Source: Fluviibacter sp039805725
GTDB taxonomy: Bacteria; Pseudomonadota; Gammaproteobacteria; Burkholderiales; Rhodocyclaceae
Assembly: GCA_039805725.1 (NCBI GenBank)
Contig: JBDLTT010000040.1
Coordinates: 19,616-83,615, forward strand
DNA: 64,000 bases
Direction: 5' to 3'
Positions within the stretch are counted from its first letter, which is position 1; the number at the start of each line of letters is the position of its first letter. The position numbers and the translations under genes were made by a program. This document shows, one piece after another, positions 16,057-25,235 of the stretch. A model generated the notes under the pieces. The model had not been told where the DNA came from, searched no databases, and saw only the letters and a program-made list of their open reading frames with translations.

Positions 16057-17225
16057 CGCAACTGCTGCAGCAACAGATCCAGAATCTGGCGGGCAATCGG
16101 TGACACATCGGCCTGCCCCGTATCACCCGGTGCCAGAACGATCACGTTGGTAGGGCCACCCGCTTTTTGTTCTGCCACGCTGATACGGTACTGAACCTTG
16201 GTCGGCACCTTGTCATCCTTGCTGCGCCAGAAAGCCAGGCTGGCCCAGAAGCCGCCTTCGCCTTTTTCCTGAACCGACTTGTCGTCGGAGTCCACGTAAC
16301 GGACGTAGTACAAGCCCAAGTTCCGTTCGCGATCTTCCACCGTAAAGCCGACACGATCGAGCGCCAGACCGACCCGACGCCAGCTACGGTCAAAGGAGTC
16401 ATCGACGACCAGCATCGCGCCACCGTTCGGCGACTGCACCATACGCGCTTTATCCAGCGCCTTCGCGGTCGTTGCGCCATCACCCTTCTTGGCCAATTCT
16501 TTAGCCTCGGGCTCACTGACACCGTCAAACTTGAACATCAGGCGACGCAGCATCTCGGCTTCCAGAGTCGGATCGGCATCGCGTGGCTGCCAACGTGTCT
16601 CGCTCTTGCCTTCGGTGACATAGACTTCGACCATGCCGCGGTGGCTGATGAAAATATCGGTGGTACCGGCCTGCGGTCCTTTTTCCAGACGGGTGCGGTA
16701 CATATCGCGTTCGGGTGTGGAATAGAGCGTACCGAGCACTTTGCCGAGGAAGCCCTGTATAGCCCCCGCGGGCACATTGGCCCGGTTTTCCGCCCAGTCG
16801 GTTTCCATGATGCCAGTCTGCGGATTTTCTTTTTTCAGGACAAAACCGTTTTCCTGCCAGAACGCTTTGGTGACATTCCAGGCCTTATCTTCAGGTACCG
16901 TGACGACCAGCCATCGATGGTTGCCTTGACGTTCGATGCGGGCAATACCGCGCGAGCCATCGGGCAAGACGCTCTCGTCAGCCTTCTGCGACTGCGCAGC
17001 CTTGTTCTTGGCGTTGACCTGCGAATAGACCGCAACGCCCGATGATGGCACATTGGGCGCGGTGTATTGTGTGGTATTGCTGGGGCGTGTCAGATCCGGC
17101 GGGATATCCAGCGGCGGCGCCTTGGCGGCGGTGCCGTAATCGATTTTTTTGGATTCAGGCAGGTACGCACAGCCCACGGCCAGAGCGGCCAGCATCAGGG
17201 TGCCGACACGGGACAGCTTATTCAT
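16053..17225 (-). CDS. bamC: outer membrane protein assembly factor BamC
   Basis: Lipoprotein subunit of the BAM complex that inserts beta-barrel proteins into the outer membrane. About 390 residues; the lipobox LAVGC near residue 20 gives lipid-modified Cys, followed by an unstructured stretch (YLPESKKIDYGTAAKAPPLD) that in E. coli contacts BamD. Two helix-grip domains follow. The ATG at 17225 sits three bases after the dapA stop. The position downstream of dapA is the classical one (dapA-nlpB). Confidence 0.93.
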   Translation of the reverse strand: MNKLSRVGTLMLAALAVGCAYLPESKKIDYGTAAKAPPLDIPPDLTRPSNTTQYTAPNVPSSGVAVYSQVNAKNKAAQSQKADESVLPDGSRGIARIERQGNHRWLVVTVPEDKAWNVTKAFWQENGFVLKKENPQTGIMETDWAENRANVPAGAIQGFLGKVLGTLYSTPERDMYRTRLEKGPQAGTTDIFISHRGMVEVYVTEGKSETRWQPRDADPTLEAEMLRRLMFKFDGVSEPEAKELAKKGDGATTAKALDKARMVQSPNGGAMLVVDDSFDRSWRRVGLALDRVGFTVEDRERNLGLYYVRYVDSDDKSVQEKGEGGFWASLAFWRSKDDKVPTKVQYRISVAEQKAGGPTNVIVLAPGDTGQADVSPIARQILDLLLQQLR

Positions 17226-17228
17226 CAA

Positions 17229-18101
17229 TCAAAGTCCTGCCTGTTTCATGGCGGCGCGCACGCGCTCGTGGAACGCCGGTGCCAGTTGGGTCAGCGGCAA
17301 ACGCGCACCATGCGACATCAGACCCATCTCAGCGACGGCCCACTTCACAGGGATTGGGTTGGCTTCACAGAACAGATGGCGGTGTAACCCGACCAGACGG
17401 CGATTGATACGCACGGCTTCGATAGCATTACCCGCCGCTGCGGCAACGCACATATCGTGCATGGCACGCGGTGCCACGTTAGCCGTGACCGAGATGTTGC
17501 CGTGATACCCCATCAGAAGCGTGGCCATACAGGTCATGTCATCGCCGGAATACAGCGCAAAGCCCTCTGGGGCGCGTTCGATGAGATCACAGGCACGATC
17601 GATGTTGCCGGTGGCGTCTTTCACACCAATGATGCCGGGCACCTGGGCCAGGCGCAGAATGGTGTCGTTGCTCATATCGGCCACGGTGCGACCGGGAACG
17701 TTATACAGAATCACTGGCAGATCAACGGCTTCGGCAATGCTCCGGAAGTGCTGGTATAGCCCTTCTTGCGTCGGCTTGTTGTAGTAGGGCACCACCGAAA
17801 GACCGGCATCGGCGCCAGCGTCCTTGGCGCGCTGGTGGAGATAAATCGCCTCTTTGGTGGAGTTGGCGCCCGTACCGGCAATGATGGGGATACGGCCACC
17901 GGCGTGTTTGACAGCCTGTTCGATGAGCAGGCAATGTTCGTCAACGTCCACGGTGGGAGATTCGCCCGTAGTGCCGACCACCACAATGGCATCAGTTTTT
18001 TCTCGGATATGAAAATCCACCAGGTTTCTAAAAGCATCCAAATCCAGCCGCCCGTCGGAATGCATGGGGGTGACAATGGCAACAATCGAACCGGTGATCA
18101 T
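17229..18101 (-). CDS. dapA: 4-hydroxy-tetrahydrodipicolinate synthase
   Basis: DapA condenses pyruvate with aspartate semialdehyde in lysine and diaminopimelate synthesis. The protein has 290 residues from the ATG at 18101 (MITGSIVAIVTPM), with AAGGA 11 bases upstream; an ATG at 18113 is the alternative. It shows the GTTGESPT motif, the active-site Tyr in LPVILYNVPGRT and the Schiff-base Lys in GIIGVKDATG. It leads the dapA-bamC-MBL operon. Confidence 0.96.
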   Translation of the reverse strand: MITGSIVAIVTPMHSDGRLDLDAFRNLVDFHIREKTDAIVVVGTTGESPTVDVDEHCLLIEQAVKHAGGRIPIIAGTGANSTKEAIYLHQRAKDAGADAGLSVVPYYNKPTQEGLYQHFRSIAEAVDLPVILYNVPGRTVADMSNDTILRLAQVPGIIGVKDATGNIDRACDLIERAPEGFALYSGDDMTCMATLLMGYHGNISVTANVAPRAMHDMCVAAAAGNAIEAVRINRRLVGLHRHLFCEANPIPVKWAVAEMGLMSHGARLPLTQLAPAFHERVRAAMKQAGL

Positions 18102-18177
18102 CTCAAAACCCATCCTTGAAAAGGCAGTGGCCGGGGAACCCATATCCCCGCCAGAATCTTTGCTATTCTAGCCGAAA

Positions 18178-19101
18178 TCAGATCTCGGCGAGCGCCCGCA
18201 AGTGGGCAGCCACACTACGTGCCAAGGCCGACATGACATAGCCGCCTTCCAGCATGGAAACGATGCGGTTATTGGCGTGGCGCGCAGCGACACCGCGCAG
18301 CTGGGTGGTCACCCAGGCGTAATCTTTTTCGAAAAGCTTCATACCGCCCATATCGTCTTCATAATGCCCGTCAAAACCGGCCGAAATGAAGATCATCTGG
18401 GGTTTGAACGCGTCCAAACGCGGAATCCAGGACTCCAACACCGCCTGCTGCAATTCTTCCCCGCCCGAACCACCGGGCAGTGGCACGTTGACCATGTTGG
18501 AAGCCGGGTGATCTGTCCCGGAATAAGGGTAGAACGGATGCTGGAAAATGCTGCACATCAGGATCCGCTCATCACCGGCGCAGATGTTCTCGGTACCATT
18601 GCCGTGGTGAACGTCAAAATCGATAATCGCGACGCGCTCCAACTTGTGGTTTACCAGCGCATGGTGTGCCGCGATAGCAATATTGTTGAAGAAGCAGAAA
18701 CCCATAGCGGCCTCCCGCTCACAATGATGGCCGGGCGGACGGACAGCGCAAAAGGCGTTTTCAGCCTTCTTGTCCATGAGTAAGTCCACCGCCAGAATGC
18801 CGGCACCGGCAGAGCGCAGCGCGGCCTGCCAGGTAAAGGGGTTCATAGCCGTATCGGGATCCAGATGCGCGATCCCGAAAGCCGGCGCCGTCTCTTTGAT
18901 TTTCTTGATATGTGAGGCCGGATGCACCAGCATCAACTGCTCCACGGTGGCCAAAGGCGCCTCGTGATGGGCGAAATACATATCGATGCCCTGAGCAATC
19001 AGGTGATCATGAATCGCCGTCAAGCGCGCCGGGGCTTCAGGATGCAAATCCCCCATGTCATGCTTTAGGCAATCCGAATGCGTCACAAACGCGGTACTCA
19101 T
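18178..19101 (-). CDS. histone deacetylase family (AcuC/HDAC-like) protein
   Basis: 307 residues from the ATG at 19101 (MSTAFVTHSDCLKHDMG). Zinc and catalytic residues of the arginase/deacetylase fold are intact: RPPGHHCEREAAMGFCFFNN (His-His charge relay), DFDVHHGNGTENI (metal Asp and His) and SAGFDGHYEDDMGG (second metal Asp). Bacterial members deacetylate acetyl-polyamines or acetyl-lysines such as that of acetyl-CoA synthetase. Its substrate here is unknown, and acs lies far away at 42 kb. Confidence 0.9.
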   Translation of the reverse strand: MSTAFVTHSDCLKHDMGDLHPEAPARLTAIHDHLIAQGIDMYFAHHEAPLATVEQLMLVHPASHIKKIKETAPAFGIAHLDPDTAMNPFTWQAALRSAGAGILAVDLLMDKKAENAFCAVRPPGHHCEREAAMGFCFFNNIAIAAHHALVNHKLERVAIIDFDVHHGNGTENICAGDERILMCSIFQHPFYPYSGTDHPASNMVNVPLPGGSGGEELQQAVLESWIPRLDAFKPQMIFISAGFDGHYEDDMGGMKLFEKDYAWVTTQLRGVAARHANNRIVSMLEGGYVMSALARSVAAHLRALAEI

Positions 19102-19266
19102 AAAATTCCTGCTCCCCCAAACTGGCACGAATTGCAAAAACTCGGCCGCGCATGCTTTTGCATGACTTTTAGCTCTGATCTTTTAATTATCTGCCCATTT
19201 TCACCACTGAACAAGCCACAAACTATGGAAAAATGGGTACTCCTCCCATTGCCATATGCCGTTAAC

Positions 19267-20349
19267 ATGAGACGTTTTCTTGACCCGTGCTGTCGCGCAC
19301 TTTTGCCCATCGCGTTAACCATGTCGCTGGCGCTCCTCTGGCTGGTGCCAACCGCCGAGGCGCGCAACCCGAAGAAACCGGCAAGCCCACCCACCATGCT
19401 GCAGAATCCGGAAGTGGTCGATTTCATACAGCAGATGAGCGCCAAGCACGGTTTTGATCAAAGCACCCTATCCGACAGTTTCGCGCAACAGCGTCCGGAC
19501 AACCGGATTATCCGCATCATGGCGCCGGCGCCGACGCAACTCACCCCCAACTGGGTGGCCTACCGGGAGCGCTTTGTGAACAGCCGCCGCATTCATCGCG
19601 GTGTGCAATTCTGGGACGCCCATAGCGACACCCTGGAGCGCGCCTCGCGCGAGTATGGCGTGCCACAGGAAATTATCGTCGCCATCATCGGCGTCGAAAC
19701 AGAGTACGGCCGCAACATGGGCAGCTTCAATATTCTGAATGCGCTGGCCAGTATTGGTTTCTACGGCGAACGTCGCCGCGAATTTTTTCAGAGTGAACTG
19801 GAACAGTACCTTCTCCTGGCCCGGGACAACAGCATGGATCTGTCGACCACGCGCGGCTCTTTTGCGGGCGCCCTGGGTATTCCCCAATTCATGCCGAGTA
19901 GCCAGCGGCGCTGGGGGGTCGATTTTGATGGCAACCACAAGGTGGATCTGATTCACAGCCCCGTTGACGCGATTGGTAGTGTGGCCAACTTCCTCAAATC
20001 CCATGGCTGGCAAAAGGACGAGGTCGCGGTAATTCCGGTCACCCCGCCGCAACCATTGCCGATCGTCTTTGAAAAAGTCGATGTCAAACCGGGCATCTCC
20101 CTCGCGCAGTATCGTGATGCCGGCTTCGTGTTCGCATCACCGCTAAGCGATAGCACGCTCGCCACCTTGGTGACGCTGACCTCGCCTCAGGCAGCCACCC
20201 AGAATTGGCTGGGCTTAAACAACTACTATGTCATCACTCGCTACAATCGTTCGGCCGCCTACGCCATGTCGGTCATCGAGCTAGGGGCGGCAGTCCGTGA
20301 AGCACGGGCGGTCGCTCTGGCTGCGGCTGAATCGGTTGCGCTACAGTAA
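19267..20349 (+). CDS. mltB: membrane-bound lytic murein transglycosylase B
   Basis: Cleaves peptidoglycan glycan strands, forming 1,6-anhydroMurNAc ends, in the periplasm. About 360 residues from the ATG at 19267, which gives a good signal peptide ending AEA. No strong ribosome binding site marks the start, and ATG 19225 in frame is an alternative. The catalytic Glu lies in IIGVETEYGRNMG; the downstream FAGALGIPQFMPSS and DFDGNHKVDL motifs are typical. No lipobox, so a soluble form is likely. Its 3' end overlaps rpoS by 9 bases, tail to tail. Confidence 0.93.
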   Translation: MRRFLDPCCRALLPIALTMSLALLWLVPTAEARNPKKPASPPTMLQNPEVVDFIQQMSAKHGFDQSTLSDSFAQQRPDNRIIRIMAPAPTQLTPNWVAYRERFVNSRRIHRGVQFWDAHSDTLERASREYGVPQEIIVAIIGVETEYGRNMGSFNILNALASIGFYGERRREFFQSELEQYLLLARDNSMDLSTTRGSFAGALGIPQFMPSSQRRWGVDFDGNHKVDLIHSPVDAIGSVANFLKSHGWQKDEVAVIPVTPPQPLPIVFEKVDVKPGISLAQYRDAGFVFASPLSDSTLATLVTLTSPQAATQNWLGLNNYYVITRYNRSAAYAMSVIELGAAVREARAVALAAAESVALQ

Positions 20350-21384
20350 CGAATCCGGCGTCAACTGACGCCCGCGAATAATGCCCTGCAAACGTGTGAG
20401 CGCCTCACCCTGAATCTGCCGCACCCGCTCCCGGGTAAGCTGCAAATCGGCCGCGATTGCCTCAAGGGTTTCGGGCTCGCCGCCGCGCAAACCATAGCGC
20501 CGTTCGATCACCTGACGCTGACGCTCCGGCAGCATATCGACCCAAGCCAATAACAAGGTTACCGATTCACTACTGGCAAAGGTCTCATGCGGGTCGCCCC
20601 CCTGCTCATCGGCCACCACTTCGCCAAGCGTCTGATCCGAACCGCTTTCTAGAGGTTGATCTAACGAACGGATCTGATCGTTTCGACGGAGCAATTGCTC
20701 CACGACCTCTGGCGTCTTCTCGCACAGCCCTGCCAGTTCTTCCAGACTTGGCTCGCGGGCATGGGTCACCACGAACTGACGTCGGTGACGGTAAACCGCA
20801 TTCATATCCCGCACCAAATGAACCGGCAAGCGCACCAGCCGCCCCTGATTTAACACGGCACGCTCAATCCCTTGCCGGATCCACCACGAGGCGTAGGTTG
20901 AAAAACGAAAACCCCGTTCCGGATCAAATTTATCCAGCGCATGCATCAAACCCAGATTACCCTCTTCAATCAGGTCGAGCAGCGGTAGGCCCCGGTTCAT
21001 ATAGTGTCGCGCAATCGACACCACCAGACGCAAGTTACGCTCCACCATTTCCTGACGTGCCGCAAAGTCACCTTCCCGCACGCGACGCGTCAGAGCAAGC
21101 TCTTCGTCCGCAGTCAGCAGGCTGTGCTTACCGATCTCGTTGAGATATTTTTGCGTCACATCGGCACTGGCTTCAACACGCAGACGCTCAAGCTCGGCAT
21201 CCGCCAGCACCCGTTCGGCATCATCCAGGCGAGACAGCACTTCATCATCCGGCTCTGGGGCTTCAACCACATCAAAACCGACCCCATCCAGCGGCAAGTT
21301 TATGCGAACGTCATCAAACCCATCCGCGCCATCCGAACCTTCGTGCTGCGAAGGAATATCGGAACGGCGCGGTATTTTTTTCAC
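20341..21384 (-). CDS. rpoS: RNA polymerase sigma factor RpoS (sigma-38)
   Basis: General stress and stationary-phase sigma factor, 347 residues. After an acidic N-terminus come sigma region 1.2 (from TQKYLNEIGKHSLLTADEE), region 2 (RLVVSIARHYMNRGLPLLDL, then STYASWWIRQGIERA) and region 3. Region 4 holds the helix-turn-helix ETLEAIAADLQLTRERVRQI. The GTG start at 21384 overlaps the nlpD stop (GTGA), so translation is probably coupled to nlpD. In E. coli the main rpoS promoter lies inside nlpD; the same may hold here (inference). Confidence 0.97.
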   Translation of the reverse strand: MKKIPRRSDIPSQHEGSDGADGFDDVRINLPLDGVGFDVVEAPEPDDEVLSRLDDAERVLADAELERLRVEASADVTQKYLNEIGKHSLLTADEELALTRRVREGDFAARQEMVERNLRLVVSIARHYMNRGLPLLDLIEEGNLGLMHALDKFDPERGFRFSTYASWWIRQGIERAVLNQGRLVRLPVHLVRDMNAVYRHRRQFVVTHAREPSLEELAGLCEKTPEVVEQLLRRNDQIRSLDQPLESGSDQTLGEVVADEQGGDPHETFASSESVTLLLAWVDMLPERQRQVIERRYGLRGGEPETLEAIAADLQLTRERVRQIQGEALTRLQGIIRGRQLTPDSLL

Positions 21385-22181
21385 GTGCCGCGTTGAGTCA
21401 AGAATTTGAGGGGGTCAACCGGCTTGCCTTGACGGCGCACCTCGAAATGCAGCATCACCATATCAGCGTCGCTGTCCCCCATGTCGGCAATACGCTGACC
21501 ACGCTTAACAACGTCACCCTCTTTCACAAGGATCTTGCTGTTATGTGCGTAGGCCGTCAGATAATTCCCGTCGTGCTTCACGATCACCAGGTTGCCATAA
21601 CCACGTAAACCGGAACCAGCATAAACCACCTTGCCATCCGCCGCGGCGTCGACGGGCTCACCCATCTTGCCAGCGATATTGATACCCTTGTTCGAGGCGT
21701 CATTAAAACCGGCAACCACCTTTCCCTTGGCCGGCCAGGCGAATTTCACACCATCGGCCATGGCAGCCGCCGTCGCCGAAGACGTGCTCGGCATGTCTTC
21801 ACCCGGCTTCACCGCGGCAACCTTGTTATTGTCTTTGGGCAACTGATCGGTTTTGGCCACCATGTTGTTGCTCGGCGGTGCCTTCTTGTTTTTCTGCGCA
21901 CTGCGGCGCACGCATAGGGTGCGATCCAGTTGGATGATGTTCGGGTTGCTCAGTTGATTCATCGCGGCGATCTCGCGATAGTCGGCACCCGCATCCAACG
22001 CGATACCGATCAGCGTATCGCCCTTCTTGACGGTCCATGTCTGCGTGCAGTCTTTGGGAAGCGGCGGATAGGGCGATGCGGTTTTGGAACCATCATCCAC
22101 TGGCGCGCGATGTAGCGACGTACAGCCTGCGAGTGCCGCCAGCAGCAACCCCATCGAGATATTTTTTAGACCCTGCGTCAT
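21381..22181 (-). CDS. nlpD: NlpD-type lipoprotein (LysM and degenerate LytM domain)
   Basis: 266 residues from the ATG at 22181. Lipobox ALAGC (Cys19) predicts a lipoprotein. A LysM domain (about 45-95, WTVKKGDTLIGIALDAGADY) binds peptidoglycan. The C-terminal M23 domain (about 165-260) has lost metal-binding residues: the usual H-x-G-I-D reads KGINIAG and the HxH reads MLHFEV. This is the state of E. coli NlpD, which activates the amidase AmiC rather than cutting peptidoglycan itself. It overlaps pcm by four bases and rpoS by four. Confidence 0.93.
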   Translation of the reverse strand: MTQGLKNISMGLLLAALAGCTSLHRAPVDDGSKTASPYPPLPKDCTQTWTVKKGDTLIGIALDAGADYREIAAMNQLSNPNIIQLDRTLCVRRSAQKNKKAPPSNNMVAKTDQLPKDNNKVAAVKPGEDMPSTSSATAAAMADGVKFAWPAKGKVVAGFNDASNKGINIAGKMGEPVDAAADGKVVYAGSGLRGYGNLVIVKHDGNYLTAYAHNSKILVKEGDVVKRGQRIADMGDSDADMVMLHFEVRRQGKPVDPLKFLTQRGT

Positions 22182-22849
22182 TCCACACCTGGCAACATCG
22201 GAACAAACTTTACCGGATCTAGACGCTTTTCTGTCCAACCGGTGTCTGTCCGCTCAATCAACAACATTCTCTGCTCGGCCGATTCACTGCTCGAACCGAA
22301 TGGCATGACCATTCTGCCACCAACCGCCATTTGCTGTAAGAGGGCTTCCGGTACCTTGGGTGCAGCAGCCGCCAAGATAATCGAGTCGAAAGGTGCCGCC
22401 TCCGTAATCCCCTGATACCCATCGCCGTGTTTAAGGCGCACGTTAAAGCACTTGATCGCACGGAGATTCACCTTTGCGCGTTCGATCAGTCCGGCGAGAC
22501 GCTCAATGGAATAGACCTCTTTGGTCAGACCCGCCAACACGGCCGCCTGGTAACCGCAGCCTGTGCCAATTTCCAGCGTTTTTCCCAACGGTCGCCCATC
22601 GGCACGCAGGCATTCGATCATGCGCGCCACAACAAAAGGCTGCGAAATGGTCTGCCCCAGGCCTAACGGCAGCGCGGTATCTTCGTAGGCACGATGGGCA
22701 AAGGCCTCATCGACAAACAGATGACGTTCGACCTTGTTGATTGCACCCAAGACACCCTTATCGGCGATGCCCTGTTGTTGCAGTCGTTCAACCATACGTG
22801 CCCGTGTCCGGGCTGAGGTCATTCCCTGTCCAAGCGCCGCTCGACTCAT
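22178..22849 (-). CDS. pcm: protein-L-isoaspartate O-methyltransferase
   Basis: Repairs isoaspartyl residues in aged proteins using S-adenosylmethionine. The 223 residues show the cofactor motif LEIGTGCGYQAAVLAGL and the PCMT motif ALPLGLGQTISQPFVVARM. It sits in the conserved surE-pcm-nlpD-rpoS order, three bases after surE and overlapping nlpD by four, so one stationary-phase operon is likely. Confidence 0.96.
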   Translation of the reverse strand: MSRAALGQGMTSARTRARMVERLQQQGIADKGVLGAINKVERHLFVDEAFAHRAYEDTALPLGLGQTISQPFVVARMIECLRADGRPLGKTLEIGTGCGYQAAVLAGLTKEVYSIERLAGLIERAKVNLRAIKCFNVRLKHGDGYQGITEAAPFDSIILAAAAPKVPEALLQQMAVGGRMVMPFGSSSESAEQRMLLIERTDTGWTEKRLDPVKFVPMLPGVE

Positions 22850-22852
22850 GAA

Positions 22853-23602
22853 TCAATCCAACCAGCTTCGGACTGAATCCAGTTGATCGGTATGGGTCAG
22901 ATCGAGGCGTAGGGGGGTGATGGATACATAGCCCTCACCGACCGCGTGAAAGTCTGTACCGGGACCGTTGTCTTGCGCTGCGCCGGCCGGCCCGACCCAA
23001 TACACCTCCTCACCGCGTGGATTCGTCGTTTTGATCACTGGCTCTGCTTTGTGACGTTTGCCCAGACGCGCCACCTTAAAACCCTTGATCGCCTCAAAGG
23101 GCAAATCCGGCACATTCACGTTGAGCAGCACCGGTTGCCCGAAGGATTTGTTGAGTAATTTTTCACCCAGCAGGCGGGCAACACGACCTGCCGTTGCAAA
23201 TTGCGTGGCTTCCTTGCCAACCAGCGACACCGCCATCGATGGCACACCCAGAAGGTAGCCTTCGGTCGCTGCGGCCACCGTGCCCGAATACACCGTATCG
23301 TCACCCATATTGGCGCCATGATTGATACCCGAGACGACCAGACTCGGCAAAGGTTCAATCAATCCCGTCACGGCCAGATGCACACAATCGGTGGGCGTGC
23401 CATTAACAAATTGAAAGCCGTTGGGCGCCGTGCGCAAGGTCAACGGACGATCCAGCGTTAGTGAATTACTCGCGCCACTACGATCCCGTTCAGGCGCCAC
23501 CACATTGATTTTTCCTAGCGGCGACAGGGCATCGTGCAAGACGCGCAAACCCGTTGCGAAATAGCCGTCATCGTTGGAAAGAAGGATCGTCATGGTGGGC
23601 AT
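22853..23602 (-). CDS. surE: 5'/3'-nucleotidase SurE
   Basis: Survival protein E, a metal-dependent nucleoside monophosphate phosphatase. About 249 residues; the metal site is LLSNDDGYFATG with conserved Asp-Asp, and SGINHGANMGDDTVYSGTVA carries the conserved Asn. The start may be ATG 23602 or, by comparison with E. coli, ATG 23593 (MTILLSNDDG); neither has a clear ribosome binding site. It heads the surE-pcm-nlpD-rpoS operon. Confidence 0.95.
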   Translation of the reverse strand: MPTMTILLSNDDGYFATGLRVLHDALSPLGKINVVAPERDRSGASNSLTLDRPLTLRTAPNGFQFVNGTPTDCVHLAVTGLIEPLPSLVVSGINHGANMGDDTVYSGTVAAATEGYLLGVPSMAVSLVGKEATQFATAGRVARLLGEKLLNKSFGQPVLLNVNVPDLPFEAIKGFKVARLGKRHKAEPVIKTTNPRGEEVYWVGPAGAAQDNGPGTDFHAVGEGYVSITPLRLDLTHTDQLDSVRSWLD

Positions 23603-23659
23603 AAGGATACCGCAAGGCGCGGCGCTTACCGCAGGAGAGTCCTCGCTAAATCAGAATAA

Positions 23660-23687
23660 AAAAGGAGGCCTTCCGACCTCCTTTTTA
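23660..23687. terminator. bidirectional terminator between the H-NS gene and surE
   Basis: The stem AAAAAGGAGG (23660-23669) pairs with CCTCCTTTTT (23678-23687) around an 8-base loop. On the minus strand it ends the H-NS-type transcript; flanking T and A runs allow function in either direction. Confidence 0.85.
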
Positions 23688-23706
23688 GTACGCGGCGAAT
23701 TCGTGA

Positions 23707-24042
23707 TTAACGGATGAGCAGGCTTTCCAGTGATTTTCCTTGATTCAGGGCTGCCTGCACCCACAGCGGCTTGCGACCACGACCCGTCCAGGTTTCCGAT
23801 GGGTTTGCCGGGTTGGCATATTTCGGTGCTACCGGCTTACGGGCGCCTGAGGATTTACGGGTTTTTTTGGTACCCGCCAGCTCTTCCAGTGAATAACCAT
23901 GTTCGCGGGCGATCTGCTTCAGCTTTTCAATCGCCGCTTCGCGGGCGGCACTGGTGGCCTCTTCCGTGCGGCGCTTGATCTCGCCCGGGATTTTTTTGAG
24001 CAAGTCTTTCAGCTGTTCTACATTGAGATTCGACAGATCCAT
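23707..24042 (-). CDS. H-NS family nucleoid protein
   Basis: 111 residues from the ATG at 24042, which has GGAG seven bases upstream; 15 in-frame codons before it are not conserved. An N-terminal coiled-coil oligomerisation region (LNVEQLKDLLKKIPGEIKRR) is followed by a basic linker. The C-terminal DNA-binding domain reads ANPSETWTGRGRKPLWVQAA, with the H-NS minor-groove hook GRGRKP. H-NS proteins silence A+T-rich, often acquired DNA. It has its own A+T-rich promoter and a terminator. Confidence 0.93.
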   Translation of the reverse strand: MDLSNLNVEQLKDLLKKIPGEIKRRTEEATSAAREAAIEKLKQIAREHGYSLEELAGTKKTRKSSGARKPVAPKYANPANPSETWTGRGRKPLWVQAALNQGKSLESLLIR

Positions 24043-24106
24043 ATTTATCTCCGGAATAGTGCAGTTTTTAATAAAATCGAGCGGCAATTAATTAACCGAT
24101 GCGCTA

Positions 24107-24135
24107 ATTCTAATACCAGCATATTTAAAATACAA
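24107..24135 (-). promoter_or_regulatory. promoter of the H-NS family gene
   Basis: Read on the minus strand, TTGTAT (24130-24135) and TAGAAT (24107-24112) are 17 bases apart. The surrounding 24060-24250 stretch is very A+T-rich with short A and T tracts, which suits H-NS autoregulation (inference). I see no gene between this promoter and tRNA-Pro. Confidence 0.6.
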
Positions 24136-24245
24136 CTCAAAAATATTTGAAGACGCGAAGTTAGGAATTTTTGAGAAATAAATTTGTTAAATTTAAAAAA
24201 ACGAGCCGCTTCGATGATCGAAAGGGCTCTGAGATAGATTCAAAT

Positions 24246-24272
24246 AAAAAAGCCAACCGGCAAAGGTTGGCT
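24246..24272 (-). terminator. terminator of tRNA-Pro
   Basis: On the minus strand the 8-bp stem AGCCAACC/GGTTGGCT (24265-24272 with 24251-24258) with a 6-base loop is followed by a run of Ts. It lies about 17 bases after the tRNA 3' end. Confidence 0.85.
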
Positions 24273-24288
24273 CATTCATTGAATCAAT

Positions 24289-24366
<78 letters not shown>

Positions 24367-24411
24367 CAAGCGCGCTATTGTACGGCAATAACGCAACCGG
24401 CTCAACGAAAC

Positions 24412-24873
24412 TCAGACTTTGAGTAGCTGAATGATCTCTTGCAGCTTGGCTTTGAGATCGCCGGGCACACCACGCTGACTTGTGTCAGCCACGGTGACTG
24501 CCTGAACCACGGCGCCGTTTGCGTGTCCGTTAGCATGGCTGCCGTTACTACTATTGCCACCATTGTGCCCATTGGGGTGACTCAGCTGATTCCGCGCTCC
24601 ATGAATGGTGTAACCTTGCTCGTAGAGCAGTTCGCGGATACGGCGAACGAGCAGCACTTCGTGATGCTGATAATAACGACGATTGCCGCGCCGCTTGAGC
24701 GGCTTGAGCTGCGTGAACTCCTGCTCCCAGTAGCGCAGTACGTGCGCTTTAACCCCGCAGAGATCACTCACCTCACCAATCGTGAAGTAACGCTTGGCGG
24801 GAATAGGGGGCAACGCGGACAACGCCGTCGACGGGACGTCCGCTACAGCCGGCTGACTAAAGAGGTCGGTCAT
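24412..24873 (-). CDS. MerR-family transcriptional regulator
   Basis: 153 residues. After an extended N-terminus the MerR DNA-binding domain (about 28-95) reads YFTIGEVSDLCGVKAHVLRY and then RRYYQHHEVLLVRRIRELLY. A low-complexity Asn/Gly/His segment (PNGHNGGNSSNGSHANGHAN) links it to a short C-terminal helix. No metal- or effector-binding cysteines are seen. The position after ihfA and before tRNA-Pro is a conserved betaproteobacterial arrangement. Targets unknown. Confidence 0.9.
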   Translation of the reverse strand: MTDLFSQPAVADVPSTALSALPPIPAKRYFTIGEVSDLCGVKAHVLRYWEQEFTQLKPLKRRGNRRYYQHHEVLLVRRIRELLYEQGYTIHGARNQLSHPNGHNGGNSSNGSHANGHANGAVVQAVTVADTSQRGVPGDLKAKLQEIIQLLKV

Positions 24874-24892
24874 GACTTATTGCTGGGTTTGG

Positions 24893-25198
24893 TCAGCTAC
24901 GGCTCGACTTCTGAATACGCTCAACCTCATCCTTGAGCTTCTGGCTGGGATGAAAGGTCACGACGCGGCGTGCCGAGATCGGAATCTCCTCGCCGGTCTT
25001 GGGATTACGACCCGGGCGTTGCGGCTTGTCGCGCAACTGGAAATTGCCAAAGCCCGACAGTTTGACCCACTGCCCCGCCGTCAGCGTATCCGCGATTTCG
25101 GTGAAGAATGCTTCGACCATGTCTTTCGATTCGCGCTTATTGAGGCCGAGATTCTCAAAAAGAATATCGGAAACTTCAGCCTTGGTCAGTGTGGTCAT
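24893..25198 (-). CDS. ihfA: integration host factor subunit alpha
   Basis: DNA-bending protein that works as a dimer with IhfB. The 101 residues show the HU/IHF fold, with GLNKRESKDMVEAFFTEI, SGFGNFQLRDKPQRPGRNPK (the DNA-intercalating Pro arm) and TGEEIPISARRVVTF. It follows pheT and precedes merR, the usual pheS-pheT-ihfA order. Confidence 0.97.
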   Translation of the reverse strand: MTTLTKAEVSDILFENLGLNKRESKDMVEAFFTEIADTLTAGQWVKLSGFGNFQLRDKPQRPGRNPKTGEEIPISARRVVTFHPSQKLKDEVERIQKSSRS

Positions 25199-25235
25199 GA
25201 TGCGGATCTTTCGTAAAGCGTGATGTTATCGTTTT

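Noticed and set aside
16167..17045. 292-codon open frame opposite bamC
   Set aside because: Entirely covered by bamC, with no independent evidence.
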